The notes: generated from the letters alone by a model not told the origin. 64,000 bases of DNA from Nocardia asteroides (GCF_900637185.1 NZ_LR134352.1:6438001-6502000), one strand, 5' to 3'; counted from the first letter of the stretch, positions 41,837 through 51,086 are shown. Made by a program: numbers and translations.

Positions 41837-43234
41837 GTGGCCGTGCGAATCTCTGCTCCGATAACGATGTCGGCCCTTGTCGTCGCTGGACTCGTCGCTT
41901 CCGGTTCGGCCGTGCAGACCGCGACGCCCAGCACCGCGCCCACCGCGCCGGAGGCCCTGCTCGCCGCGACCGCGAGCACCGCCGAGGACACTCCCGAAAC
42001 CGATCCCTCCGAGATCGTGGGCCTGCTGCCGGTGAGCCAGGAGGCGCCGCGCAAGCTGCGCGCGCTGTCGCCGTCGGCCAACAGCCTGGCCCCCTTCGCG
42101 GGAACCGTGCCGCTGCAGAGCATTTCGCTGCCCACCGGCAGTGGCGCGCTTGGCATCCCGGAGATCGTGCTCGCCGCCTACCGCAATGCCGAGCTGGCGC
42201 TGGAGAGCGCTCAGCCCGGTTGCGGGCTCACCTGGAACCTGCTGGCCGGCATCGGCCGTATCGAGTCCGGGCACGCCAGCAACGGCCGCACCGACGCGGC
42301 GGGCACCTCCACCACCCCGATCTTCGGCCCCGCGCTCGACGGCACCCTGCCCGGCAACGAGGTGATCAAGGAAGCCGACGGCGGCTTCGTGCGGGCCGTG
42401 GGCCCCATGCAGTTCCTGCCCAGCACCTGGGCGCTCTACGCCGCCGACGGCAACGGCGACGGCGCCACCGATCCGCACAACGTCTTCGACGCGGCCCTGG
42501 GCGCGGGCAAGTACCTGTGCTCGGGCGGGCTCAACCTGCGCGAGGCGTCCCAGGAGCTGCGCGCGGTGCTGCGCTACAACAACTCGATGTCGTACGCGGC
42601 CAACGTGCTGAGCTGGTCGGCGGCCTACCGGACCGGCGGCGCGCCGAGCCAGGTGACCATCTCCCCCGACATCGTGCCGCCGGGCAGCGCCCCGCTGGTC
42701 TCCCCGAACGTGCTGGCCGCCACCACCGACGCACCGGTCACCGCGGCGCCGCCGGGAACCACCAACCAGCTGCCGCCCAACACGCCGAAGGTGACCACGC
42801 CGACGCAGGTGATGATCACCCTGCCCGGCCTGCCGCCCATCCCCTGCGGCATCTTCTGCCCCGCCCCGGTCGCGCCCGCGCCGGAGGTGTGCGTCAGCGA
42901 GCCGGTGCCCGCCCAGATGCCGAATCCGATCGAGCCGGAGCAGCGCCAGGTCGAGCAGACCTTCGGCGCCGCGGCGCCGAAGGATCCGACGAAGCCCGAG
43001 CCCGAGCAGCAGGCGACGGCGCCGGTGTGCACCCCGGCCACCACCGAGCAGGCACCCCCGCCTGCCGAGGCGCCCGCGACCGAGGACCCGACGAAGACCC
43101 CGGAGCCTGGCGTCGCGCCGGCCGAGGAACCGGCGTCCGCCGAGCCCGCGCCGGTGGCGCCCACGCCGCAGCCGGGGATCACGTTGCCGTTCAACATCGT
43201 CATCCCGCTGCCGCCCGGCCCGCCGGCTCCCTAG
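41837..43234 (+). CDS. Secreted lytic transglycosylase 1 with long Pro/Glu tail
   Basis: The 465-residue product has a signal-like N-terminus (SALVVAGLVASGSAVQT). The goose-lysozyme/SLT-like domain spans about 105-270: catalytic Glu probably in GIGRIESGHAS, then AVGPMQFLPSTWALYA, a DGNGDG calcium-type loop, and LRYNNSMSYA. The last 190 residues are Pro, Ala, Glu and Thr-rich, likely cell-wall spanning. It cleaves peptidoglycan glycan strands. GTG 41837 start with AAAGGG upstream. It corresponds to Rv1230c and has a paralogue directly downstream. Confidence 0.9.
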   Translation: MAVRISAPITMSALVVAGLVASGSAVQTATPSTAPTAPEALLAATASTAEDTPETDPSEIVGLLPVSQEAPRKLRALSPSANSLAPFAGTVPLQSISLPTGSGALGIPEIVLAAYRNAELALESAQPGCGLTWNLLAGIGRIESGHASNGRTDAAGTSTTPIFGPALDGTLPGNEVIKEADGGFVRAVGPMQFLPSTWALYAADGNGDGATDPHNVFDAALGAGKYLCSGGLNLREASQELRAVLRYNNSMSYAANVLSWSAAYRTGGAPSQVTISPDIVPPGSAPLVSPNVLAATTDAPVTAAPPGTTNQLPPNTPKVTTPTQVMITLPGLPPIPCGIFCPAPVAPAPEVCVSEPVPAQMPNPIEPEQRQVEQTFGAAAPKDPTKPEPEQQATAPVCTPATTEQAPPPAEAPATEDPTKTPEPGVAPAEEPASAEPAPVAPTPQPGITLPFNIVIPLPPGPPAP

Positions 43235-43330
43235 AAATCAAACCGAAACACAGATCACGGAGGGGTAACAAAAAGGTCTCGGGTGCGGTAATCTCTTCTC
43301 ATCCAACACGGTTGAGGAGGGCACCACACA

Positions 43331-44191
43331 GTGGGTCGTCATCGGAAACAGCCTGCTACGACGGTTCGACGTAGCTCGCTCATCGCACTGACCGGATTGG
43401 TCCCCGCCGGGCTCGTGGCCGTTACCGCCGCCGCCACCGACGCGACCACCGCGAGTACCGCCGCCGTCGAACACGACCTGCTGCCGGGCGCCGACGCGGA
43501 AGCGGCGCCCGAACTGGTCGCCGCGCCCCAGGCCGACCTGGCCGAGGTCGCGCACGCGGAGGCCCGCCAGTCCGCCTCGGCCGCGCCCGTCGTGAAAACC
43601 GTTGCGCTGCCGGACAACCGGGCGTCGTCCGATCTGCCCGCGGGCCCGCTGGGCATCCCCGGCATCGCGGTCGCCGCGTACCAGAGCGCCGAAGAGCAAC
43701 TGGCCGTGGAGAATCCGACCTGCGGCATGTCCTGGAACCTGCTCGCCGGCATCGGCCGGGTCGAGTCGACCCATGCCTACGGCAAGGCCGACGCCGACGG
43801 CAACCCGATCAAGGCCGTCTACGGCCCGGTCCTCGACGGCAGCCTGTACGGCAACAATGTCATCCACGACAGCGACGGCGGCGAGCTCGACGGCCTCGGC
43901 GGCTACGACCGCGCCATCGGCCCCATGCAGTTCCTGCCCGAGACCTGGCACCGCTACGCCGCCGACGGCAATGGCGACGGCGTCGCCGACCCGCAGAACC
44001 TCTTCGACGCCGCCCTCACCGCGGGCCGCTACCTCTGCGACGGCGGCCTCAACATGCGCGACCTGTCCCAGCAGTCCAAGGCCATCCTCCGCTACAACAA
44101 CTCGATGGCCTACGTCGCCAACGTCATGGCCTGGTCCACCTCCTACTCCAGCGGCATGGCCCCCAAGCCCTCCGACCTCCCCCGAATCTGA
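43331..44191 (+). CDS. Secreted lytic transglycosylase 2, paralogue
   Basis: The 286-residue product has a signal peptide (RSSLIALTGLVPAGLVAVTAA) and a transglycosylase domain at about 105-270. That domain is closely related to the upstream gene: GIGRVESTHAYGK with probable catalytic Glu, AIGPMQFLPETWHRYA, DGNGDGVADPQN, LRYNNSMAYVANVM. It lacks the long Pro-rich tail of the first copy and ends just after the domain, so the two enzymes may act at different wall depths. GTG start 43331, about 9 bases after GAGGAGG. Probably arose by tandem duplication. Confidence 0.9.
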   Translation: MGRHRKQPATTVRRSSLIALTGLVPAGLVAVTAAATDATTASTAAVEHDLLPGADAEAAPELVAAPQADLAEVAHAEARQSASAAPVVKTVALPDNRASSDLPAGPLGIPGIAVAAYQSAEEQLAVENPTCGMSWNLLAGIGRVESTHAYGKADADGNPIKAVYGPVLDGSLYGNNVIHDSDGGELDGLGGYDRAIGPMQFLPETWHRYAADGNGDGVADPQNLFDAALTAGRYLCDGGLNMRDLSQQSKAILRYNNSMAYVANVMAWSTSYSSGMAPKPSDLPRI

Positions 44192-44241
44192 GATCCCACC
44201 CCACCGACCAGCCCTCGTTTGCCGCTGAACGTGCGCTGACG

Positions 44242-44499
44242 GTGCTGCTGGCGACCTTGTCGACGCTTGCCGTTCTCGTAGCGGTGGTTCTGTTGGAGCT
44301 GAGTCCGCTTTATGTGCCATTGGGCTTCGCGGTGGTGCCCGGGTGCTTTCCGATCGCGACGTTCGTGGCCTTGTTGACCTGGAGCCGAGCGGGGTTCTTC
44401 GCGGACGTGTGGATGAATCAGGACGCGGATCAGTTGATCGTGTCCGCGCATCCGGAATTCGTGGCCGCGGTGGCGCAATCCAGGGCCGGGCGGCGGTGA
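44242..44499 (+). CDS. Possible small membrane protein
   Basis: An 85-residue frame starting with GTG encodes two hydrophobic segments (LLATLSTLAVLVAVVLLELS, VPLGFAVVPGCFPIATFVALLTW) and a short soluble end (MNQDADQLIVSAHPEF). Composition and third-position GC are compatible with a gene, but there is no clear ribosome binding site and I recognise no homologue. Confidence 0.4.
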   Translation: MLLATLSTLAVLVAVVLLELSPLYVPLGFAVVPGCFPIATFVALLTWSRAGFFADVWMNQDADQLIVSAHPEFVAAVAQSRAGRR

Positions 44500-44630
44500 A
44501 CACGGTGTCGGACCTGCCCAGGGCGTTGCGCTCGCGCGTCGGTATCCGGGCTTCGTGGCGGGTTCGGCACCCGGGTGTCTACGGTGACGACCGGATCAGC
44601 CCCAGGACCTTCCCCGAATCCGGGGCAGCA

Positions 44631-44636
44631 TAAAAT
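44631..44636 (+). promoter_or_regulatory. -10 element, leaderless mrp
   Basis: TAAAAT is followed by 7 bases and then ATG 44644. A short inverted repeat CCCCGAATCCGGGG lies just upstream (about 44612-44625). Confidence 0.6.
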
Positions 44637-44643
44637 CGGGCGT

Positions 44644-45780
44644 ATGCCAGTGATTACGGAAGCGGATGTGCGGGCGGCGCTCGCGAAGGTCGACGACCCG
44701 GAGATCCGCAAGCCGATCACCGAGTTGGGCATGGTCAAGAGCATCGCCATCGCCGACAGCGGTGACGTGCACGTGGAGATCTTCCTGACGACGTCGGGAT
44801 GCCCGCTGCGGACCGAGATCGTCCAGCGGGTGACCAAGGCCGTCGCCGATGTGCCCGGTGCGGGCGCGGTGACCGTCGACCTCGATGTGATGAGCGACGA
44901 GCAGCGCACCGAACTGCGCAAGTCGCTGCGCGGCGACTCGGCCGAGCCGGTTATCCCGTTCGCCCAGCCCGGTTCGCTCACCCGCGTCTACGCGGTGGCC
45001 TCCGGTAAGGGCGGTGTGGGCAAGTCCAGCGTCACCGCCAACCTGGCCGTCGCGCTGGCCGAGCGCGGCCTGTCGGTCGGCGTGCTCGACGCCGACATCT
45101 ACGGCCACTCCATCCCGCGCATGCTCGGCACCGACGCCCGCCCCACCCAGGTGGAGCGGATGATCATGCCGCCGATCGCGCACGACGTGAAGATGATCTC
45201 GATCGCGCAGTTCACCCAGGGCAACACGCCCGTGGTGTGGCGCGGTCCGATGCTGCACCGCGCGCTGCAGCAGTTCCTCGCCGACGTCTTCTGGGGCGAC
45301 CTGGACGTGCTGCTGCTTGACCTGCCGCCCGGCACCGGTGACGTCGCGATCTCCATCGCCCAGCTGATCCCCAGCGCCGAGATCCTGGTCGTCACCACCC
45401 CGCAGATCGCGGCCGCCGAGGTCGCCGAGCGCGCGGGCGCGATCGCCCTGCAGACCAGGCAGCGGATCGCCGGCGTGGTGGAGAACATGTCCTGGCTGGA
45501 CCTGCCCGACGGCTCCCGGATGGAGCTGTACGGCTCCGGCGGCGGCCAGGTCGTGGCCGAGCGCCTCACCCGAGCCGTCGGCTCCACGGTGCCGCTGCTC
45601 GGCCAGATCCCGATCGAGCAGGCGCTGCGCGAGGGCGGTGACGCGGGCACCCCGATCGTGATCGGCGATCCGGACAACCCGGCCGCCAAGGCGCTGCGTG
45701 AGGTCGCCGACAAGCTCGCCGTCCGCCGCCGCGGGCTCGCGGGCATGTCGCTCGGTATCGATACCACCCGCCACCTGTAG
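44644..45780 (+). CDS. mrp: Mrp/NBP35-family iron-sulfur cluster carrier ATPase
   Basis: The 378-residue product has an N-terminal MIP18/DUF59 domain (DVRAALAKVDDPEIRKPITE, residues 8-90), then a P-loop ATPase with the deviant Walker A SGKGGVGKSS (about 120-129), DADIYGHSIPRML, and LLDLPPGTGDVAISIAQL. The Cys-x2-Cys of many bacterial Mrp proteins is not apparent in the region ENMSWLDLPDG, as in several actinobacterial homologues, which may change how a cluster is held. Role: loading or transfer of Fe-S clusters to apo-proteins. Counterpart of Rv1229c. Leaderless ATG start. Confidence 0.94.
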   Translation: MPVITEADVRAALAKVDDPEIRKPITELGMVKSIAIADSGDVHVEIFLTTSGCPLRTEIVQRVTKAVADVPGAGAVTVDLDVMSDEQRTELRKSLRGDSAEPVIPFAQPGSLTRVYAVASGKGGVGKSSVTANLAVALAERGLSVGVLDADIYGHSIPRMLGTDARPTQVERMIMPPIAHDVKMISIAQFTQGNTPVVWRGPMLHRALQQFLADVFWGDLDVLLLDLPPGTGDVAISIAQLIPSAEILVVTTPQIAAAEVAERAGAIALQTRQRIAGVVENMSWLDLPDGSRMELYGSGGGQVVAERLTRAVGSTVPLLGQIPIEQALREGGDAGTPIVIGDPDNPAAKALREVADKLAVRRRGLAGMSLGIDTTRHL

Positions 45781-45893
45781 GCCATGGGTAATTCGACGGG
45801 GACGGGCGAAGGTAGCCGACTGGAGAACCGTCGGCCGCCGACGCCGGGTGCCCACGCACATCAATCCGGCCGGAAGTTCGCGGGGAGGCGGAA

Positions 45894-46211
45894 ATGACGT
45901 TGCTGCTGTACGTGCTCATCGTCGGGCTGGTGGCGGCGATGCTGTTCCTGCTGGCCAGCGCGGTGTTCGGCCGGTCCGAGGAGCTCGGTCCGCTGCCCGA
46001 GGGCACGACGGCCACGGTGCTGCCCGCGCAGGGCGTCACCGGCGCCGATGTGCGCGCGCTGCGGTTCCAGCAGGTGGTGCGCGGTTACAAGGCCGGTGAG
46101 GTCGACTGGGCGCTGAGCAGGCTGGCCGAGCGGATCGACGAGCTCGAGCTGGAGCTGGCGCACGCCCGGCAGTGGCAGGCCCACGTGAGCTCCGGGCAGG
46201 ACCGCCCGTGA
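45894..46211 (+). CDS. DivIVA-domain-like small membrane protein
   Basis: The 105-residue product has one N-terminal membrane segment (LLLYVLIVGLVAAMLFLLASAVFG) and a soluble part with the DivIVA-type motif ADVRALRFQQVVRGYKAGEVDWAL followed by a coiled segment (RLAERIDELELELAHA). Corresponds to Rv1209. DivIVA-like modules recognise curved membrane or the division/growth machinery; its own function is unknown. GGGGAGG precedes the ATG. It overlaps the next gene by four bases. Confidence 0.88.
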   Translation: MTLLLYVLIVGLVAAMLFLLASAVFGRSEELGPLPEGTTATVLPAQGVTGADVRALRFQQVVRGYKAGEVDWALSRLAERIDELELELAHARQWQAHVSSGQDRP

Positions 46212-46840
46212 CCGACCTCGTCGACGACGGGCTGGTGCGCTGCCCGTGGTCGACCGGTTCCGCGCTGTACCGGGATTACCACGACACCGAGTGGGGCAAG
46301 CCCCTGCACGGCGACGACGCGCTGTTCGAACGGCTGTGTCTCGAGGCGTTCCAGTCCGGGCTGGCCTGGATCACCGTCCTGCGCAAGCGACCGGCCTTCC
46401 GGGCCGCGTTCGCGGGGTTCGAGATCGCCAGGGTGGCCGAGTTCGGCGACGACGACCGGACCCGGCTGCTCGCCGATGCCGGGATCGTCCGCAATCGCGC
46501 CAAGATCGACGCGGTGATCGCCAACGCGCGGGTTGCTCGGGACCTGCCGGTCAGCCTCGACGAGCTGCTGTGGTCCTTCGCTCCCGAGCCGCGCCCCCGG
46601 CCGGCGGCCATCGCCGATGTGCCCGCGACCACACCTGAATCCATTGCTCTGGCAAAGGAATTGAAGCGCCGGGGCTTCGCTTTCGTCGGCCCGACGACGG
46701 CCTACGCGCTGATGCAGGCGACCGGAATGGTGGACGACCACCTGGCGGTTTGCTGGGTCGACCCGGCCCCGAAAGGAACCGACTCGCCAGTCACATTTCG
46801 TACTCAGGTGTCCGCCCGAGACGGCAATAGGGAAGAATAG
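46208..46840 (+). CDS. tag: DNA-3-methyladenine glycosylase I
   Basis: The 210-residue product has the Tag family hallmarks: RCPWSTGSALYRDYHDTEWG (positions 11-30), FERLCLEAFQSGLAWITVL, RNRAKIDAVIANAR, and GFAFVGPTTAYALMQATGMVDDH. It removes 3-methyladenine from alkylated DNA by hydrolysing the N-glycosidic bond. The zinc-binding Cys/His set typical of Tag is at least partly present (Cys in RCPW, His in YHDTEW, MVDDH). The GTG start overlaps the previous stop (GTGA). Counterpart of Rv1210 tagA. Confidence 0.95.
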   Translation: MTDLVDDGLVRCPWSTGSALYRDYHDTEWGKPLHGDDALFERLCLEAFQSGLAWITVLRKRPAFRAAFAGFEIARVAEFGDDDRTRLLADAGIVRNRAKIDAVIANARVARDLPVSLDELLWSFAPEPRPRPAAIADVPATTPESIALAKELKRRGFAFVGPTTAYALMQATGMVDDHLAVCWVDPAPKGTDSPVTFRTQVSARDGNREE

Positions 46841-46920
46841 GACCGGTGTGGCCCGCCGAACACCCGGCGAGCCCGAGAACATATGCGCACTCGACCGCGC
46901 AGATCTGGAGGGAGCAGAGG

Positions 46921-47088
46921 ATGGCGGCCATGAAGCCCCGTACCGGGGACGGTCCCCTCGAGGCAACCAAGGAAGGTCGTGGAATCGTCATGCGGGTTCC
47001 ACTCGAGGGTGGCGGGCGTCTGGTCGTCGAACTCACACCGGACGAGGCTGCGGCGCTCGGTGACGAACTGAAGAGCGTCACCAGCTGA
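46921..47088 (+). CDS. DUF3117 protein
   Basis: The 55-residue protein is strongly conserved in Actinobacteria (MAAMKPRTGDGPLEATKEG, then IVMRVPLEGGGRLVVELTPD). It corresponds to Rv1211, whose function is not established. GGAGGGAGCAGAGG precedes the ATG. The next gene seems to start inside its last codons. Confidence 0.93.
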   Translation: MAAMKPRTGDGPLEATKEGRGIVMRVPLEGGGRLVVELTPDEAAALGDELKSVTS

Positions 47089-47930
47089 CCGCACTCACCG
47101 CGGTCTCCGCGCTCCTGGCCTGCCCGGAGTGCGGCGACGAACTGCACCCGCGCGATCGTGCGCTGCGTTGCACCACCGGGCACAGCTTCGACATCGCCCG
47201 CCAGGGCTATGTCGGGCTGCTGACCGGCGCATCGACCAAGATGACCGGCGACACCGCCGACATGCTCGACGCCCGCGCCGCGTTCCAGGGCGCCGGGCAT
47301 TTCGCGCCCATCGCCGCTGCCGCGGCCCAGGCGTTCGGCACGACGACCGCGGACGACCCTCGGGCGATCCTCGAGGTCGGCGCAGGCACCGGCTACTACC
47401 TCGCCGAGGTGCTCTCGGCGGTTCCGGGCACCGACGGCATCGCACTCGACGTCGCCAAGCCCGCCGCCCGCCGGGCCGCCCGCGCCCATCCCCGCATGGC
47501 CTCGATCCTGGCCGATGCCTGGCGCGGCCTGCCGATCCGGGACAACGTACTCACCGGCGTCCTGTCGGTCTTCGCCCCGCGCAACCCCGCCGAGGTCGCC
47601 CGGGTCCTCGCACCCGGTGGCCGGTTCGTGGTGGTCACGCCGACCGCCGAGCATCTGCGTGAACTGGTCGGCCCGCTCGGGATGGTCCGGGTGGACCCGG
47701 ACAAGGAACGCCGCCTGGCCGAGGCCATGGCAGGCACCTTCGAACGTGTCGACCACCGCCGGGTCACGTTCCCGATGAAGCTGTCCCACCGCGATGTCAC
47801 CCACGTGATCGGGATGGGCCCGTCCGCCTTCCACGGCGCCCCCGCCGACGACCCGCGGATCGCCGCGCTGCCCGATCTCACCGAGGTGACCGCCGCGGTG
47901 GCGGTGTCGACTTACCTCCCCGTGGCCTGA
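47085..47930 (+). CDS. RlmA-type 23S rRNA guanine-N1 methyltransferase
   Basis: The 281-residue product has an N-terminal zinc ribbon (ACPECGDELHP, then LRCTTGHSFDIARQGYVGLL) and a SAM-binding domain (ILEVGAGTGYYLAEVLSA, DVAKPAARRA, LSVFAPRNPAEVARVL). This is the RlmAI/RlmAII layout; those enzymes methylate G745 or G748 of 23S rRNA, the latter giving tylosin-type resistance. The start is a problem: an in-frame stop at 47061 and the ribbon leave only CTG codons (47085 or 47115) as starts. CTG 47085 overlaps the DUF3117 stop (CTGA). The first ATG, at 47211, would delete the zinc ribbon. Confidence 0.85.
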   Translation: MTALTAVSALLACPECGDELHPRDRALRCTTGHSFDIARQGYVGLLTGASTKMTGDTADMLDARAAFQGAGHFAPIAAAAAQAFGTTTADDPRAILEVGAGTGYYLAEVLSAVPGTDGIALDVAKPAARRAARAHPRMASILADAWRGLPIRDNVLTGVLSVFAPRNPAEVARVLAPGGRFVVVTPTAEHLRELVGPLGMVRVDPDKERRLAEAMAGTFERVDHRRVTFPMKLSHRDVTHVIGMGPSAFHGAPADDPRIAALPDLTEVTAAVAVSTYLPVA

Positions 47931-47956
47931 TCGGCCATTCCCGAACGCTCCCCGGG

Positions 47957-49165
47957 CTAGCGGAGCACGCTGCGGTACACCTCGAGGGTGTTCTCGGCGA
48001 TGCGCGCCCAGTCGAACCGCGCGATGGCCCGCGCGCGACCGGCGGCGCCGAAGTCGGTCGCGACGGCCGCATCGCCCGCCACCTCGTTGACGGCGGCGGC
48101 GAGACCCCGCTCGTAGGCGGTGGTGTCGCCCGCGTCGTAGTGCACGAGCCGGCCGGTGACGCCGTCATCGACGACCTCGGGAATCCCGCCCACGTCGGAG
48201 GCGACCACGGCGGTCGCGCAGGCCATGGCCTCCAGGTTCACGATGCCGAGCGGCTCGTAGACCGAGGGACAGACGAAGACCGCCGAGGCGGTGAGGATCT
48301 GGCGCACCTGTTCGGTGGGCAGCATCTCCTTCACCCAGAACACGTTGCCGCGCCGGCGTTGCAGACCGTCGACCGCGTCGGCCACCTCGAGTTCGAGCTC
48401 GCGGGTGTCGGCCGCGCCCGCGCACAGCACCAGCTGGATGCCGGGGTCGAAGTGCGCGGCGGCGGTGAGCAGATGACCCACGCCCTTCTGCCGGGTGATC
48501 CGGCCGACGAACGACACGATCGGCCGGTCGGTGCGCACGCCGAGACGTTCCAGCACCGGCGCCTCGTCGCCGGCCGGCGGGCCGGGATGCCACACCGTCG
48601 CGTCGATGCCGTTGTGCACCACGTGAACCCGGTCGGGGTCGATCGCCGGATAGGCGTCGAGCACGTCGTGGCGCATGCCCTCGCTCACCGCGATCACGGC
48701 GTCGGCGTACTCCATCGCGTTGCGCTCCGACCAGGAGGAGAGCCGGTAACCGCCGCCGAGCTGCTCGGCCTTCCACGGCCTGCGCGGTTCCAGCGAATGC
48801 GCGGTGAGCACATGCGGAATGCCGTACAGCGCGCCGGCCAGATGCCCGGCCAGGCCCGCGTACCAGGTGTGCGAGTGGACCACGTCGACCGCGCCCACCG
48901 CGTCGGCCATGCGCAGCTGCGCCGACATCATCTGCAGCGCGGCGTTGGCGGCGTACAGCTCGGGATCGGGACGATGCACGACCGCGCCGTGGCGCGGCGC
49001 GCCCATGCAGTGGACCGTCACCTCGCTCAATTTCCGCAGCCGCGCGGTGAGTTCGGTGACGTGCACGCCCGCGCCGCCGTACACCTCGGGCGGATACTCC
49101 CGGGTCAGCATCGCGACCCGCAGCGTTTCCGCCGCCGTCTGCTCGCCGTGGGTGCCAGAACTCAC
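47957..49165 (-). CDS. glgA: GT4 glycogen synthase / maltose-1-phosphate synthase (GlgA/GlgM)
   Basis: The 402-residue GT-B glycosyltransferase of family 4 has the N-terminal loop LTREYPPEVYGGAGVHVTEL, DVVHSHTWYAG, FVGRITRQKGVGHLL, and the C-terminal motif CPSVYEPLGIVNLEAMAC with the conserved Glu. In mycobacteria this protein (Rv1212c) makes alpha-maltose-1-phosphate from ADP-glucose and glucose-1-phosphate for the GlgE pathway. GTG start at 49165 with a leaderless -10. It is divergent from glgC, which makes its ADP-glucose substrate. Confidence 0.94.
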   Translation of the reverse strand: MSSGTHGEQTAAETLRVAMLTREYPPEVYGGAGVHVTELTARLRKLSEVTVHCMGAPRHGAVVHRPDPELYAANAALQMMSAQLRMADAVGAVDVVHSHTWYAGLAGHLAGALYGIPHVLTAHSLEPRRPWKAEQLGGGYRLSSWSERNAMEYADAVIAVSEGMRHDVLDAYPAIDPDRVHVVHNGIDATVWHPGPPAGDEAPVLERLGVRTDRPIVSFVGRITRQKGVGHLLTAAAHFDPGIQLVLCAGAADTRELELEVADAVDGLQRRRGNVFWVKEMLPTEQVRQILTASAVFVCPSVYEPLGIVNLEAMACATAVVASDVGGIPEVVDDGVTGRLVHYDAGDTTAYERGLAAAVNEVAGDAAVATDFGAAGRARAIARFDWARIAENTLEVYRSVLR

Positions 49166-49171
49166 TGGTCC

Positions 49172-49177
49172 AAATTA
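49172..49177 (-). promoter_or_regulatory. -10 element, leaderless glgA
   Basis: TAATTT on the minus strand lies 6 bases before the GTG of glgA. Confidence 0.6.
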
Positions 49178-49220
49178 GACCCTCGGGTCGACATGAGCCA
49201 CCGTGGTGCCGCCCAGCCTG

Positions 49221-49226
49221 TACGTT
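49221..49226 (+). promoter_or_regulatory. -10 element, leaderless glgC
   Basis: TACGTT lies 6 bases before GTG 49233. Only 43 bases separate it from the glgA -10, so the two -35 regions overlap. Confidence 0.6.
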
Positions 49227-49232
49227 GACAGG

Positions 49233-50450
49233 GTGAGGAGCCAGCCGCACGTACTCGGGATCGTGCTCGCCGGTGGCGAGGGCAAACGCCTGTTTCCGCT
49301 CACCGCGGACCGCGCCAAGCCCGCGGTTCCGTTCGGCGGAGCGTATCGGCTCATCGACTTCGTGCTCAGCAATCTGGTGAACGCGGGCTATCTACGCCTG
49401 TGCGTGCTCACCCAGTACAAGTCGCACTCGCTGGACCGCCACATCTCGCAGACCTGGCGGCTGTCCGGTTTCACCGGTGAGTACATCACCCCGGTGCCCG
49501 CGCAGCAGCGGCTCGGGCCGCGCTGGTACACCGGCAGCGCCGACGCGATCATGCAGTCGCTCAACCTGATCTATGACGAGGACCCCGACTACATCGTGGT
49601 CTTCGGCGCCGACCACGTGTACCGGATGGACCCGGAACAGATGGTCGCCAGCCACATCGCGTCCGGCGCCGGCGTGACCGTGGCGGGCATCCGCGTTCCC
49701 CGCAGCGAGGCGAGCGCGTTCGGCTGTATCGACTCCGACGAGTCCGGCCGGATCACCCAGTTCCTGGAGAAGCCCGCGCACCCACCCGGCACGCCCGACG
49801 ATCCGAACATGACCTTCGCCTCGATGGGCAACTACGTCTTCACCACCCGGGTGCTGGTCGACGCCATCCGCGCCGACGCCGAGAACTCCGACTCCGACCA
49901 CGACATGGGCGGCGACATCATCCCAGCGCTGGTCGCGGCCGGCAAGGCCGCCGTCTACGACTTCGCCGACAACGAGGTGCCCGGCGCCACCGAACGCGAC
50001 CGCGGCTACTGGCGCGACGTCGGGACCATCGACGCCTTCTACGACGCGCACATGGACCTGGTCTCGGTGCACCCGGTGTTCAACCTCTACAACAAGCACT
50101 GGCCGATCCGCGGTGCCGCCGAGAACCTGCCACCCGCCAAGTTCGCGCGCGGCGGGCTGGCCCAGGAGTCGATCGTGGGCGCCGGGTCGATCCTGTCGGC
50201 GGCCACCGTTCGCAACTCGGTGCTCAGTTCCAATGTGCTGATCGACGACGGCGCCACCGTGGAGGGCAGTGTGCTCATGCCGGGGGTGCGGATCGGCAAG
50301 GGCGCGGTGGTGCGGCACGCGATCCTGGACAAGAACGTGGTGGTCGGCGAGGGCGAGATCATCGGCGTGGATCTGGACCGGGATCGCGAGCGGTTCGCCG
50401 TGAGCCACGGTGGGGTGGTCACCGTCGGCAAGGGGATCTGGGTCGGCTAG
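49233..50450 (+). CDS. glgC: Glucose-1-phosphate adenylyltransferase
   Basis: The 405-residue product has the pyrophosphorylase signature [20 protein letters not shown] (residues 9-28), the motif YYRG-equivalent [28 protein letters not shown], and a C-terminal left-handed beta-helix (hexapeptide-like [20 protein letters not shown]). It makes ADP-glucose from ATP and glucose-1-phosphate, the first committed step of glycogen synthesis. The start is GTG 49233, giving the normal N-terminus. Counterpart of Rv1213. Its stop overlaps that of the convergent methyltransferase (CTAG). Confidence 0.96.
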   Translation: MRSQPHVLGIVLAGGEGKRLFPLTADRAKPAVPFGGAYRLIDFVLSNLVNAGYLRLCVLTQYKSHSLDRHISQTWRLSGFTGEYITPVPAQQRLGPRWYTGSADAIMQSLNLIYDEDPDYIVVFGADHVYRMDPEQMVASHIASGAGVTVAGIRVPRSEASAFGCIDSDESGRITQFLEKPAHPPGTPDDPNMTFASMGNYVFTTRVLVDAIRADAENSDSDHDMGGDIIPALVAAGKAAVYDFADNEVPGATERDRGYWRDVGTIDAFYDAHMDLVSVHPVFNLYNKHWPIRGAAENLPPAKFARGGLAQESIVGAGSILSAATVRNSVLSSNVLIDDGATVEGSVLMPGVRIGKGAVVRHAILDKNVVVGEGEIIGVDLDRDRERFAVSHGGVVTVGKGIWVG

Positions 50451-51079
50451 CAGCGCGAGGCGCAGAGCAGACCGTCGCCGATCGGGATGAGCACGCTGGT
50501 GAGCTCGGGGTTCTCGGCGATGGCCCGGGTGGCCGCGCGCACGGCCTGGGTGGCCGGGTCGCGCTGAGTCTGGTCGGGGACGCGCCCGCCGAGCAGCGCG
50601 TTGTGCAGGATGAACGCGCCGCCCTCGCGCAGCAGGCGCACGCCCTGCTCCACGTAGAACGGGTGTTCCATCGGGGCCGCGTCGACGAAGACGAGGTCGT
50701 AGGCGCCGTCGGCGAGCCGGGGTAGGACGTCGAGGGCGCGCCCGTTGATGAGCCGGGTACGCGCCGGCGGGATCTCCGCGGTGCGGAAGGCCTCCTTGGC
50801 GGCGCGCTGATGCTCGGGCTCGGAGTCGATCGTGGTGAGGGTGCCGTCCTCGCGCATGCCGTCGAGCAGCCACAATCCGCTGATCCCGGCGCCGGTGCCC
50901 ACTTCGACGACCGCCCGGGCGCCCAGCATCTGGGCGTACATGCTCAGCAGGGCGCCGACGGAGGCCGGCACGGGCGCGGCACCCAGTTCGGTGGCCCGCT
51001 CGCGCGCGTCGAGGAGGACCTCGTCCTCGACGACGGACTCCTCCACATAGGCCAGGTTCCGCTCCACGTTCGATGCCAC
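50447..51079 (-). CDS. SAM-dependent O-methyltransferase (Rv1220c-like)
   Basis: The 210-residue class I methyltransferase of the catechol/caffeoyl-CoA O-methyltransferase group has [19 protein letters not shown] (SAM motif I), [22 protein letters not shown] and [13 protein letters not shown]. The conserved DNALWGG of metal-dependent relatives reads HNALLGG here, replacing the metal-binding Asp by His, which could alter metal dependence. Substrate is unknown. GTG start at 51079 with a leaderless -10. It always sits beside sigE in mycobacteria. Confidence 0.9.
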   Translation of the reverse strand: MASNVERNLAYVEESVVEDEVLLDARERATELGAAPVPASVGALLSMYAQMLGARAVVEVGTGAGISGLWLLDGMREDGTLTTIDSEPEHQRAAKEAFRTAEIPPARTRLINGRALDVLPRLADGAYDLVFVDAAPMEHPFYVEQGVRLLREGGAFILHNALLGGRVPDQTQRDPATQAVRAATRAIAENPELTSVLIPIGDGLLCASRC

Positions 51080-51086
51080 AGCTATG

